Notes: generated by a model not told the origin, from the letters alone. Positions 52,476-63,074 are shown, counted from the stretch's first letter. The stretch is DNA of 64,000 bases from Bemisia tabaci (GCF_918797505.1 NC_092801.1:34052487-34116486), one strand, 5' to 3'. Numbers and translations: made by a program.

Positions 52476-53065
52476 TCCGTTTTTTTTCCGTGCGAAAATT
52501 TTCCTTTCGCATAAATACGTCCATTTGTGAGCTCACATATAAGTTAATCGCATTATTTTAATGAATGATAAGTTAGATTGTGAAAACCAAGTTTCTTTGC
52601 GGATGGAACGCGAAAGTTTACAACCAGATTTATTGCATCTCGAAACGTACTCGTCACCGAGATCAGCTATGGAAGCTATGAATGCTACTAGTTCTCTTTA
52701 CATTGCTCGCACTAAGAAAATTCTCAAAAAGAAAAAGTTCACGAAGTTCAGTCAACAAATTTTGAACGTTGAACATCTTAACAATGAATTTCAAACATTT
52801 CACAGTATGAATTTTAAAATATACAAATTTTGACAGTAACAAAAAATTGGAAACTTGTGACGGTTGTAAAATTTACACAATTTTGGAAAGAGCGTTTCCA
52901 AAAGATTCGTAAATTATAATTTTGACGTAGAGACACGGAGAAAAAAAAAAATTAAGAAAGTTGATAACTTTGACATTGATATAATTTTAATTTCAATTTA
53001 ATCAAGAATTCTGAAAGAAGCTTTCAGATTTTTACTTACATCATCGTCATTATTAGGGTCTTCAT
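52476..53065. other. Spacer without recognised features
   Basis: A plus frame at 52561-52833 starts with ATG and codes for 90 residues with a Lys-rich segment, but no motif is recognisable. Confidence 0.3.
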
Positions 53066-53607
53066 CTAGTTGGCGTCCGGGCCTCCCCGAAAATCCGACC
53101 TTAGTCTATCGACTGCTTCTTGTCCCATGGCCCCTGCCCCTAGTCTTTGCAAAGCTGCTCTTGCAGCCATGGCTCTTTGGAGCTTGTATGATTTGAGATC
53201 ATTCTCAAAGTCGGCAGAGAAGTCCGGATAACTCTGGATCATCTCCGAAGCGAGATGCGGAGACTTGGCCAGCGTACTCGTATTTTTGGGACTCATAGTG
53301 TTGGTGAAAGTGCCAAGTCTGCCCAAGTACTGGTCTGCATCGGAATCATTGTAGTTTCCTCTTGGCGCTCCCATAAGACATGAAGCGCCAACATGGTAGC
53401 TCGTCCGTATGGGGGAGGGGGACTGTTCGGCCGGAAAATCAAAATATAGCACTAGAACACACTCAACATGTTTGCGTGCTAGACCAAAAAACTTTGAAGC
53501 TGGCGAAAAACCCTTTTCCCGAAAGACGGACCATACTAAGGAATCAACAAAACTAAACTGAACGAAGGAGGAATTCACAGAATATAACACAACAGTATAT
53601 GCTGAAA
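53066..53607 (-). CDS. Unknown ORF, possibly an exon or an old viral insertion
   Basis: A 174-codon frame without an ATG start is preceded by a plausible splice acceptor (GGGTTTCAG, exon from 53606) and ends PDAN-stop at 53066. It contains TSYHVGASCLMGAPRGNY, LGRLGTFTNTMSPKNTS and a basic Ala-rich helix, KLQRAMAARAALQRLGAG. Codon texture is that of real coding sequence. I do not recognise it; a structural protein of an endogenous virus is one possibility but nothing here proves it. A donor-like GATGAT|GTAAGT sits just past the stop in another frame. Confidence 0.35.
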
Positions 53608-53954
53608 CCCGTCTATTATCCTATCCGTGACCTTGCGAGGGCCGTCTAAGGTCGCAAGCTCTCCTCAGGGGAGACGAACAGGGATCATTTTAGCCGAAAA
53701 ACAAGGCTAACACCTTCGCGGAAAGTAGGTTACGGTGGTTACGCCGTTTCAGCTTGTGAATTCCGACTTCAGGAGGCGACGGCCGCTCAACTCGTAGTCA
53801 GTCACCGAGTTCCTCGTTTTCCTCCTCGGCGATGGAATTTGGAGAATTTTGAGACTTGAGATTGAGGAGAGGCGGAGAAGTTAGTTATGCTGCTCTGAAT
53901 TTTGTGTCTTTCCCAATTTTTCACCAAAATCGCCTCGCCTGTCAAAGATTGCCG
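53608..53954. other. Spacer left of the kinesin relic
   Basis: A CpG-rich patch (53690-53790) and an antisense frame without motif. Nothing supported. Confidence 0.3.
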
Positions 53955-54260
53955 ACATTGCAAGTGGCGGTAAGAATCCACCCATTGATTCAATCCGAGA
54001 AGTAGTAGACCTCGGGCTCCTGTCCGAAGACGGCAGCCGATCAACCTCAAATAATTATGCCACTAATCTAAAATTCACTGACAATCATGTATTCGACTTA
54101 TCAAAGAGACTGGAGGAAGTCTACGACACTGCTACTCAAAACTCGATAATGAAGCTATTCAAGGAATACGATCTTAGCATACGGACAGACCGGTTCGGGC
54201 AAGACCTATTCCATGGGCACGGCATATTCTGGTGAGAGCGGTACCGAAGGAATCATCCTG
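53955..54260 (+). pseudogene. Kinesin motor-domain pseudogene fragment
   Basis: The plus strand encodes LQVAVRIHPLIQSEK, two stop codons, then HVFDLSKRLEEVYDTATQN and MKLFKEYD, then after a small deletion and frame change YGQTGSGKTYSMGT AYSGESGTEGII. The first block is the start of a kinesin motor (VAVRIRPL), the last is the ATP-binding P-loop. The 5' part of the motor is compressed and the gene stops abruptly where a DDE-transposase fragment begins. The GTAYSGE segment is nearest to kinesin-4 (KIF4-like) motors by eye. At least two disablements make it non-functional. Confidence 0.85.
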
Positions 54261-54261
54261 T

Positions 54262-54680
54262 GGTCCATCGACGACATTTTACATGGCCGAACTCTCATTT
54301 CTTCATCGATGTTAATCTCATCGACTAATCACTTGGAATCGTTGTTTTTGCTCTCAGAGATGTAAGGGTCTAGAATAGTTAAAATGTAACCATCTGGAGC
54401 TGCTATTAACACCGGTTTAACAAGGTGACATTTGTTAATATTCGCAGTATGATTGACGCAATGTTTTGAAATTACTATTTTTGCACATGGGTGAAAATGT
54501 TCCGTCGATGTACACAAGGGCTCTGGGGGGTGTCAGGGATGGGGTTATACAAGGCATTTGGTAAAAGAGGTGATGTGGTGATGTATGCACCCTTCCCTGG
54601 TAAGGGAGGAAAATCCTATATTTACAGGGACGAATCTCAGTATCCGTGATTGATGTACTTTACTAATGATTATACATAAA
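54262..54680 (-). pseudogene. DDE transposase fragment, copy 2
   Basis: Roughly 90% alike to 49351-49767 over its full length, both starting GTCCATC(A/G)ACGACA. It encodes HLVKPVLIAAPDGYIL and LDPYISESKNNDSK, with a stop right after. Both copies show the same length, so they are copies of one truncated element or of a segmental duplication. Confidence 0.6.
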
Positions 54681-55144
54681 TGAATAATATTTAAATAACT
54701 CAATAATACATGGTTTTTTTTTTAAAATAAACAATGTGCCCAAGCGCTCCTTATAGACTCAGCTCCGCAGGTGCGTCAGACTCGAGACCCCCTCTGGGGT
54801 AGCCAGCTGTAGAAAAATTCAGAGTAAAACAAGTTAATGTAAGAATCTTTGAAGGATTGTGACTCGGAAAATGAAAACGGAAAAAGGAAAATGAAACGGG
54901 AAGACGGTTGACTGGGCTGATATAAGGTGCGCTGGGCAAGCCTCACCTCAGAGGGTCAGTCGGTGAGGACACGCAACAAAAAGAGACGAAACGAGCGAGT
55001 GCGGGATAGAAACAACGATTTATTGATCAACATAACAGTGAAAAGGCACAGTCCGAAATACACGAAAATAAAGAATACTCGACATGAGGCAAAAGACTAG
55101 CGAGAAGTAAGAGAACCGAAGGGAAACGGAGGGAACCTTGATCG
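54681..55144. other. Flank of the hAT-like element
   Basis: 55060-55144 may be the continuation of the gypsy relic interrupted by the hAT-like element (minus frame RSRFPPFPFG, then a stop). The rest is featureless. Confidence 0.3.
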
Positions 55145-55152
55145 ACGGCCAG
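55145..55152. repeat. Target-site duplication of the hAT-like element, left
   Basis: ACGGCCAG, repeated exactly at 59451-59458 on the other side of the element. Eight bases is the hAT signature length. Confidence 0.88.
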
Positions 55153-55699
55153 TAGGGTGGCCGTTAAAAATGACTTTTTCGAATTTTTAATGGGAGAACC
55201 CTGCAAAAGTTTCCTTTTAGTATGTAAAGGAGGACCAAAAAAAGAAAACTGAAAAAAAAAAATTTTTAACCGTGCCGCACGGCCGTTGAATGTGGCAAGC
55301 TTGCAAGTTCGATTTCCGCAAATCGCGCATTTTGGCGTTTTGAAGCGTCGCCGAAGGCATGATGAAATTTATCTAGACATCTGAAATCACGGTTATTGAC
55401 TCAACTTTTTGCGTACTTTCACGTGGTGTTAACAGAAATTTTGTAGAATTTTTGCAAGTACGATTTTTTTGCTCTCAAAGTAGGGCGAAAAGACGATGCG
55501 CGCAAATTGAAACTCGCATATCACGTTTTGGCGCACTGCTTACGCACGATTAAATTCATGCAGAGATCTGAAATTACGGTTATTGACTCAACTTTTTGCG
55601 TACTTTTACGTGGTGTCAACAGAAATTTTGCAGAATTTTTGCAAGTACAATTTTTTTGCTCTCAGAGTAGGGCAAAAACACGATATCTGGAAAAAAATT
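55153..55699. repeat. Left terminal inverted repeat of the hAT-like element
   Basis: It matches 58894-59450 in complement, with a 10-bp indel and about a dozen differences. The blocks 55378-55498 and 55561-55683 are direct repeats of each other (GGTTATTGACTCAACTTTTT ... TTTTTTTGCTCTCA(A/G)AG). The inner limit is GATATCTGGAAAAAAA. Confidence 0.92.
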
Positions 55700-55753
55700 G
55701 TCAGGTTTTTCTTAATTTGAATTTTTATAATTATTGAGTTGTAACTTAAAATT

Positions 55754-55965
55754 AATCAGTGAGAACAAAAACACACCAACTCGAATAAATGAAAATAATC
55801 AAGATAAGATGTTTGGTTTCTTAAGGCAAGTACTTTTGGACGGTTTAAATATTTAAGTTGGAACAGATGCGGTAACTTCGATGCCTTTTATGGAAATTGA
55901 CTGTCTTTAATGAAAAGATAACATTTTCGAGTTACCGAGTTGGTGTGTTTTCGTTCTCACTGATT
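55754..55965. mobile_element. MITE inserted inside the hAT-like element
   Basis: AATCAGTGAGAAC and GTTCTCACTGATT are perfect terminal complements, continuing with ACACACCAACTCG and its complement. It sits 17 bases past the transposase stop codon. A one-ended relative is at 13018. Confidence 0.75.
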
Positions 55966-55981
55966 CAAGCTAGGTACCTAC

Positions 55982-57661
55982 CTAGTCTAGAGGTAGACTC
56001 AGCGCTGCTTTTGTACATCTTGGGTACTTCTTCCGGTAGTCTGCTACCACTTGCAGCATGTACTGCTGTTGTTCATGACTTTTGGTCAGGCTTCCGTTAT
56101 ACTCCTCTATAAGTTTGACCCCGCGCTCGGCCACATCATTAACAGACTTTAATTTTACTAATTTGTTGAAATTTTCGTTATAACTTGCGTCATGCGCCCA
56201 AGTTGATGGTTCGCTCTTAAGAAAATCAGTGGATAAACCGAGACTTTCAAAAAATTTTATCGTACCACTATTTACGAAGTCACACAACTCTAATCCCTCC
56301 ATTTCAGCGATCCTTTTGAACGCGATCCGTCTTTCAAAAGTCGCAATTTTATCTAGGTTGTCAATCATTTTTTTTTTTCATTTTATCAGATACGTTACTG
56401 TCAAAAAACGAGAGGGCACACATTTGTGGCGTCAAGTACCATAAATGATTGCTGAACTTATTTATGCATGCCTCTGAAATAAAAGGATCAATATTGGCAT
56501 ACTGATCTAGCTCCATCAAAAACTTCAAGTCGTGGTTTGGCGCTTGAATTGTCAGAGGTGCCTTGAACCAAGCTCGAATATATACTTTTACAATAAAAAT
56601 ACACAAGGCCTCAATACTCTCCCTCTCATTATCTTTGAAGTCGAACTGGTTCCTAAAAAGATATATTTTCAAACAATAAATTGCCTTTGCCATCCATCTG
56701 GCATGGTGGATGGGGCCAGGTGGGGCAAATTTTACGTTTCCAGTAAATTTACCGAGGAAAATCTGCGATAAAATCAAAAATTCCCGGTAATCATCCCGAG
56801 GAACTTCTTTCCTATCAAGGATTGACTGCGTGAAGGCGAGGATCCCTTCTTTGTCATTTTCTAAAATATGCATCACATTGTCATCCGCTACTAAAAAATT
56901 ACTGTGATCCATTTTGGGCCAAGCTTCCTTGAATCTTTTAAAAATAGGCACTTCGGGGCTTGTAGAGGCAGGCATTTTTGCGTCGAAAGCTGCTCGGAGC
57001 ACTAATTCGAACATATGATGCCTACAAGGCAAGCATAAAATGCTTCGTCCAAGCATTTTTTCAAGAATAACAGCAGCCCCATATGATACTCCTAAATTGG
57101 AGTTGGTAGTATCACAGCATAAACAATGAAATTTGCTATCAAGATCCCAATCTATGAGCTGTTCATAAATAGCTTCAGCCTGCTCCCTACCGGTTGAGCT
57201 TTTTATCTCGGGAATGCTTAATATTTGTTCCACATCACCACTTGTTAAAATAATCGCGATTCTGTCACACTTGTCGGAACCCAATAACTCTTTCATTAAC
57301 TTCCCATCCCAATGGATTGTAATTATTCCCAAATCTACATTTTTAAAGTTTTCCTTTAATTTCGCGGCTCTCTCTTTCCGTAGTTTTATCCTTGCGTCTT
57401 GTAAAGATGTCCTATTAATTGAAAAATTTACGGGATCTAATCCCAAAGCTTCGATAACAGCGATTAAAATATGCGTTGCATTCCGGTCACTGAGTTTCGC
57501 CTTGTCTAAAGCTGCTACAACTTTAAGAGTTAAAATTTTTTTGGATCCTCTCTGGCGCTTCTCTCGTGGTTCAATCTGGTCATCTTCTTCTTCCTCCTCT
57601 AACTCGGCTCTACCTTCAATTGATGACTCAGGCTCACATTGAGTGCTACATTCACCTGCAT
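55982..57661 (-). CDS. hAT-like transposase, main and C-terminal coding part (one frameshift)
   Basis: A frame from the proposed acceptor GATTGCAG (exon start 57661) to 56361 carries an acidic stretch, ELEEEEEDDQIEP, then ITIHWDGKLM (first catalytic Asp), CLCCDTTNSNLGVSYGAAV (second Asp), LPCRHHMFELVL (the CxxH motif), PIFKRFKEAWP and HHARWMAKAIYCLK (the RW motif of hAT transposases). At a run of 11 A (T at 56368-56378) the frame shifts; the next one continues IDNLDKIATFERRIAF to a stop at 55982. Ten A would keep one frame, so this is either a recent one-base slip or a sequencing error. The enzyme would cut and rejoin the element's ends in the nucleus. Superfamily placement rests on these motifs plus the 8-bp target duplication. 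Confidence 0.82.
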
Positions 57662-57971
57662 CTGCAATCATCAAGAAGCCCTTAGACATTGAGAAATTTG
57701 CAGAAGGCAAAGTCACAAGGCTTAAGAGAGAGAGAGAAAAAAATGGTTCATTTAGAGTGTCAAAAATACAATTTTCTATACTTTTGGAGGGAAAATTGGT
57801 GGTAAGTATTGTATAACAATTCAAAATGTGAAGTTGAGAGATCCTTGCGAATTGAAATCAGTACTGCCTACTTCGTTTATTGGAGGTTGTGAGATTAAAA
57901 AAAGAAAAAATCTGCAAATAGACAAAGTAAATAGAGATTGTTTTTATGAATGTTTTATGTAAACTTCTTAC

Positions 57972-58620
57972 CAGAACAAGAACTTAGGAGGGATTGACGA
58001 TATTTTTCTTCTCTTTGAAGCCTTTTGTTTTCTCGTGCCTCTGCTCGTTCTTCTTTTTTGGAAAGGTCCCAATCAATGCCGTGCATGAATCCTTCTCGGC
58101 CGGGTTTTCTTTGAGCCACTAAAAACTTCCTGTCCTCTTCTAATTTAATGAGATCCATCGCGTTTTCATGAGAGATATCAAAGAGGTCGTCGAGTTTATT
58201 CACAAAGTCTGTTTCTTTAGCAGCATTACTTTTGCGATGGCTACTTTTCTGTAAATTTCTCCACGTGTCGTAAAGGGCCTCCAGTTTTTTAACACAATCA
58301 CAGAAAAACTTTGTAGGAATTCGCGCTTTGTTCCAAAAGGTAAGAATTTCCTCAATTACCAGCTTAAAACTTTGACGCAAATTTAACTGCACTTCGCGAA
58401 GATTGAAGAATAATACCCTTAAAGCGTCGCCATTTGACGGTAATTTACTCCCTATAATTTGTTGACAATAGTTCCCGATTAAATAAACCGAGGTGTCTTT
58501 TCGCGTGGTGGGCATTTCGAAGGAAAGCAAAACTGAGTCCTTGCTTTCGAGAACAAACTGATTCACTACATCAAACACACGAAAGTACGAACTTTGGTCG
58601 TCGACCCTCTCGATTGATGG
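57972..58620 (-). CDS. hAT-like transposase, upstream coding exon
   Basis: The frame is open from 58620 to a donor TCTG|GTAAGA at 57972. It leaves one base that joins the two bases after the acceptor at 57662 to make an Asp codon; the intron is 310 bp. It contains VYLIGNYCQQIIGSKLP, KLEALYDTWRNLQ, DDLFDISHENAMDLIKLEEDRKFL (cited in part) and GREGFMHGIDWDLSKKEERA, ending in a basic helix. No ATG opens the frame at its start, so an earlier exon probably exists between 58620 and the right inverted repeat. Confidence 0.65.
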
Positions 58621-58893
58621 TCATCAGGAAACTAACAAGCAAATGTGTTAAAATATAAATGCAGCTCAGACTGCAGACACTGCATCCGATTTCAAGCATG
58701 TTTCAACGTGTTCGTTGCTCGCAAGCGCATCTATTTGCGAACACGTTCCAACCTGTATCTTTCGGAATCAAGCTTCAGAGTTGAGCTTCCAGCTCAAAGT
58801 TAATGGCCAAAATCATGACGTGTTTCACAAAGCGATTTCTAAGTCGCCCGGACTGATTATAAAACTTAATGAAGCCAAGATATGACTTAACAT

Positions 58894-59450
58894 ACTTTTT
58901 TTCCAGATATCGTGTTTTTGCCCTACTCTGAGAGCAAAAAAATTGTACTTGCAAAAATTCTGCAAAATTTCTGTTGACACCACGTAAAAGTACGCAAAAA
59001 GTTGAGTCAATAACCGTAATTTCAGATCTCTGCATGAATTTAATCGTGCGTAAGCAGTGCGCCAAAACGTGATAAAACGCGATATGCGAGTTTCAATTTG
59101 CGCGCATCGTCTTTTCGCCCTACTTTGAGAGCAAAAAAATCGTACTTGCAAAAATTCTACAAAATTTCTGTTAACACCACGTGAAAGTACGCAAAAAGTT
59201 GAGTCAATAACCGTGATTTCAGATGTCTAGATAAATTTCATCATGCCTTCGGCGACGCTTCGAAACGCCCAAATGCGCGATTTGCGGAAATCGAACTTGC
59301 AAGCTTGCCACATTCAACGGCCGTGCGGCACGGTTAAAAATTTTTTTTTTTCAGTTTTCTTTTTTTGGTCTTCCTTTACACACTAAAAGGAAACTTTTGC
59401 AGGGTTTTCCCATTAAAAATTCGAAAAAGTCATTTTTAACGGCCACCCTA
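58894..59450. repeat. Right terminal inverted repeat of the hAT-like element
   Basis: Complement of 55153-55699, including both copies of the internal ~120-bp block. Short frames on the minus strand in this region are by-products of the repeat. Confidence 0.92.
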
Positions 59451-59458
59451 ACGGCCAG

Positions 59459-59740
59459 TGACGCGGGGAGACAAGCGAAGACTAATTAACTTATTAATTT
59501 TACTACTCAAATGATGAGTTTTCCAATACACCAGATCTCCAGTTCTGAATGAGTGATCTGCTCGACCATGATCGAATCGCTTTTTACGGCGGTTATAGGC
59601 CGCTTGCAAATTTTTCTTTGCTTTATCCCAATTCTCTTGGACGTTTTTGGGATCTTCTGGTAAAAGGTCATTTATATGCCATTGAAGGGCTAAAGGCGTA
59701 TTTGGCTGAATTATATAAAGCGCAATTATAAAAATTAATA
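59459..59740 (-). pseudogene. Ty3/gypsy integrase C-terminal fragment, interrupted by the hAT-like element
   Basis: The minus frame reads IIQPNTPLALQWHINDLLPE, NWDKAKKNLQAAYNRRKKRF and FRTGDLVYWKTHHLSSK. This is the segment after the integrase core of gypsy polyproteins (AxxNLxxA...R...F..GDLV...H.LSS). The sequence runs into the hAT-like element's target duplication at 59458. Confidence 0.75.
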
Positions 59741-60784
59741 AATTCAGACAATAGTCAGGAAGCTGAACTTCACAGGTTGAACTTCTTTTTATCGGGCTGC
59801 ATTATGTTTGAAAGGAAAGGAAGGAAGGGTGTTGTGTTGTGTTGTTATGGGAGAAAGGTAATTTCATCAAACATTGTGACTTGTGTTCCTTCTACTCACG
59901 TGGACAAAATTAGGTTGTTCGGAATAGAATCAGTTATCAGTGCAATTGATGACGACGAGCGCGCCAGCCAACTCCGGGCGCTTAGCAGAACTCTAATGGA
60001 TGATGGCGTGCTGCGCTGTGAAAGGTGCGCACAGAACGGTATGAGGTAGGAACAAAAATGATTATTTATGAGACAAAACGGAGCGGCGTCAAATAATGAA
60101 ATTGAGACAACAGATTCAGCAAAATAAATACATTTAATTACATATGTTTATGTGTGCCTGGTAACTGGAAAGTCCGGAATCAGGAAAAGACAGCCGATGG
60201 TTGCCGACGGTGATTTGACACACAGCGATTTTTGATGAAATTTGGTCCGGCATAGCTGGGCCAATCCGTTCATCCTAAATTTTTGCACTGTTGAAAATGT
60301 CGAGCGCTAGTTTTTGGTGTGTTACCGCGGACAAATTGTTTGCGCGATTTCAATGTACATAAGCGCGGGTCGTTGCAAACACACTCTGTTTTTTGAACAC
60401 GCGCGACCTACTTGCCAAGCCTAAAATACAAAAATCGGGTAAAATAAACACTACGGCAGTTAGTTCTAAACACTGAAGTCTGCTTGTCTTTGAATCAACC
60501 GGTGGGTAAGTTTCTACAACTGTTGTGTTTTAGTGAACCGAAACTTTTCCACCAGGGTGTTCCGGTTGACTAAATCGGAACCGGACCTGGGTTTGGTTGA
60601 CTAAATCTGTTGAAAAAGGGTATGCTGTAAGAGTAATGCATTATGGTAATGGTATGCGTATGGTAATGCATCAACCAGGAGTGTGTGTGTTAAATGTTAC
60701 TTTACTTTTCAATTGGAAGTCGAGACTCCACCAAGGCGCCGACGTGAAGGCAAGACTACTCATCTTGGTTTGCGGTCTGCGCCG
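59741..60784. other. Region without recognised features
   Basis: A 90-codon plus frame at 59777-60049 has no recognisable motif. A GGTATG/GTAATGCAT-type microrepeat lies at 60618-60672. Confidence 0.35.
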
Positions 60785-60837
60785 TTTTTTTTTTTTTTTT
60801 TTTTTTTTTTTCTTTTTTTTTTTTCCTTCTTTCTTTC
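60785..60837. repeat. Long T-rich tract
   Basis: 26 T, one C and 12 T followed by a CTTCTTTCTTT stretch; frames through it code only for Phe runs. Confidence 0.9.
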
Positions 60838-61412
60838 TTTAAAGATAACGAAATATTTATTAATTTTGTTACAAAGGTGGAACCATTATTGGACAGTTAA
60901 TGGCCGAAGACCTAAGAATACATGTTAAGATAAAAGAAGTCCTAAGAATATTTACATGAAAGTTCCCCCTTTAGAGTTCCATTACAAATGTACAGTGAAG
61001 CTCCTCAGACTTGTATAGATTCGTTCATTATCGTGGTCGTTTACCGGCGGGAGCAGTGGGTCGGAGGGCCCGGTCCTCTCGGGGGCCGGACACGCTCGGG
61101 TTCATGGTGGTGACGGAGTAGATACGTGTTAAGCATTCTCCCACAAACAATAGAGGTTAGGCAGAAAACAAGTCTAAAGGAACTCAACTTCTCAAAGGAA
61201 TTCCTCATCATAACAATTTCTCCAAATATATCGACGAATATGAAGACTGCGATTTTTCCAAAGTCGAGGAGGTCGCCTCACATTTCGACGACTCCATAGA
61301 TAGGAGCCTGTGCACTCGCTAAAGCTCCTCTCTGCTTCCATCAGCATCATGAAGTGACTCTGTCACTAAATTCGTCGGTCTGGCAAAAACTAGAGGTTTA
61401 TCGGCGGGAGCA
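60838..61412. other. Spacer with a small GC-rich patch
   Basis: CGGCGGGAGCAGTGG occurs at about 61046 and again at 61402, just before the second 18S fragment. The first is followed by a GC-rich segment of unknown origin. Confidence 0.35.
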
Positions 61413-61424
61413 GTGGTGCTAAAG

Positions 61425-61545
61425 TCAAACTAGAAGGAATTGACGGAAAAGCACCACCAGGAGTGGAGCCTGCGGCTTAATTTAACTCAACATGGGGCAC
61501 CTCACCACACCAGGCTCCGACACCGGAAGAATTGACACATTAAAG
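61425..61545 (+). rRNA. Second, more diverged fragment of 18S rRNA (pseudogene)
   Basis: AGGAATTGACGGAAAAGCAC, CACCAGGAGTGGAGCCTGCG, GCTTAATTTAACTCAACATG and GACACCGGAAGAATTGACA follow the same part of 18S rRNA as the fragment at 52238, but with more changes. It is shorter at its 5' side and extends a little further at its 3' side. Confidence 0.85.
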
Positions 61546-62519
61546 TTTGAAAGTATCAGGTTAAAAAGTATTAAAGTTTAAGAAGTATACCACTAAGTAT
61601 TCAAACCAGAACAAGTTAGCTTACACTGTTCCGGTCCTCAGAAAATTAATAAAATTCCTCATCATAACAATATCTCCATTGACAGAATGAAGTTGGAAAG
61701 TATTAGGTTAAAAATTATTAGAGTTCAATAAGTATACCACTTAGTATTAAAACCAGAACAAGTTAGCTTACCCTGTCCCAGTGCTCAGGAAATTAATAAT
61801 TTGATTTATCAGGTGAAGTTTAAAACGGTATGAAAAATCCATAAAAATTTTTCGTAAGTTTGATTGTAGAACCTCGTCTAGGCGAAAGGTTAACTTCTCC
61901 ACAGAGAAGGTCCTTTCCCCCGGTACAATCGCTAATGAAGCCTCGAAGCGGCAAGGGGGGGGGGGGGGGGCGAACGCACCCCCAGCCTCTTCATTGAAGC
62001 TGAGCCAGCAACGTATCCGAATTTGAGTGCAGCACTCCAGTGTTAATTCGAAAGAAACGCGACGTTAAAGTGTCAGGGGAGCGAACGACAACACCCCTGT
62101 CGTTGCCAGTTTGGTCGGATTATCATTTAGTTGAAGATTACGGAACATGTTTTATTCCCTAGCAGAGTGGCATTGCTCTGCCAAAATGATATTATCTATC
62201 TTTTCCAATAAATATGAGGGTTAAACTTGAGTTAGACCCTTCCAATGGCGCCCAGGCTGTTCACAATTCCGCTGCTAACTTCTTCCCCGGGTATAGTTTT
62301 TTTTTGCCTTCTGTCCTAGTTAGCACGAAAATATTTTTACAATATTTACAAAATATTGCCTCAATATTTTGACATTACTTTTCAAATATTTTACCGGAAT
62401 GTTAACCTGTTTGTAAACCGTGCGCCCACTATCAATGATTAACGGCGCTACTTACTTCTGCACATTCAGCGCACTCTGTTAAGTGGATATTGACTAAGAC
62501 CGTCATTTTATGTATTTTG
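61546..62519. repeat. Spacer with a tandem duplication and a G run
   Basis: TTAAAGT..GTATACCACT(A/T)AGTATT and CCAGAACAAGTTAGCTTAC occur twice (about 61567-61625 and 61712-61770). A run of 16 G lies at 61955-61970. No gene seen. Confidence 0.55.
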
Positions 62520-62700
62520 CACATATGTCGCAGGCTAAAGGTCAAATCCGGCATCTAGGCAAATGGTCAGGTTTAATCGAAAACGTAGATTGGCTATTTG
62601 CGTAGGTATTTGACTAAATGACGAGGCAATTACATAAAAGCCTAGGCATTTGCGTAAATGCCGAGGGCACGTTAGGCAATAAGGCAAATGATGTTCCTTT
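62520..62700. repeat. Microrepeats of a GGCATTTGCGTAAATGCC type
   Basis: Variants of GGCAAATG, ATTTGCGTAGG, ATTTGACTAAATG and GGCATTTGCGTAAATGCC follow each other in both orientations; the last is a perfect 7-bp-stem hairpin with a four-base loop. The pattern resembles a decayed hairpin cluster. Confidence 0.55.
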
Positions 62701-63074
62701 CAATAATCCAAGAAACCACGGCCAAAGATAAAAAAGAAAGTCTGTACCTTAAAAAGAACGAGGCAGTAGCGTTATTTGTTCGAGCACGCGATGGGTTGCT
62801 GGCACTTGCTGGAACATTTTCTCTGATTTTTGAAGCAAGAACATCGTTCGGTCGCACACTGATTTTTACTGGCTTGGCAATTACACTTGACAAAGCCCTG
62901 CCCTTCAAATAACGAAACGCCAGAAACTGCTTCTCGGACCGACACTAGCTTATCCCTCGGAACCTGAGATATTTCAAATTTTATTGCCTCTACTTGTTTT
63001 TATTAGACTTAATTTTGATTTAGAATTTAGAAAAAATACTTACTTGAGGTCTTGCGACGATTAGTAGTGTAAGA
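62701..63074. other. Spacer with open but unrecognised frames
   Basis: Overlapping frames of 74 and 78 codons on opposite strands (62672-62912), neither recognisable. Confidence 0.3.

Larger units (their letters stand above)
55153..59450. mobile_element. 4298-bp hAT-like DNA transposon with ~550-bp inverted ends
   Basis: It begins TAGGGTGGCCGTTAAAAATG and ends in the complement, with an 8-bp duplication ACGGCCAG outside. The inverted ends extend about 550 bases and each contains two direct copies of a ~120-bp block. A multi-exon transposase lies on the minus strand in between. One homopolymer frameshift is the only clear damage in the coding part; the first exon could not be defined. Confidence 0.9.

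Noticed and set aside
60597..60928. Two 81-codon plus-strand frames with long Phe runs
   Set aside because: They translate a T-rich tract and are not credible proteins.
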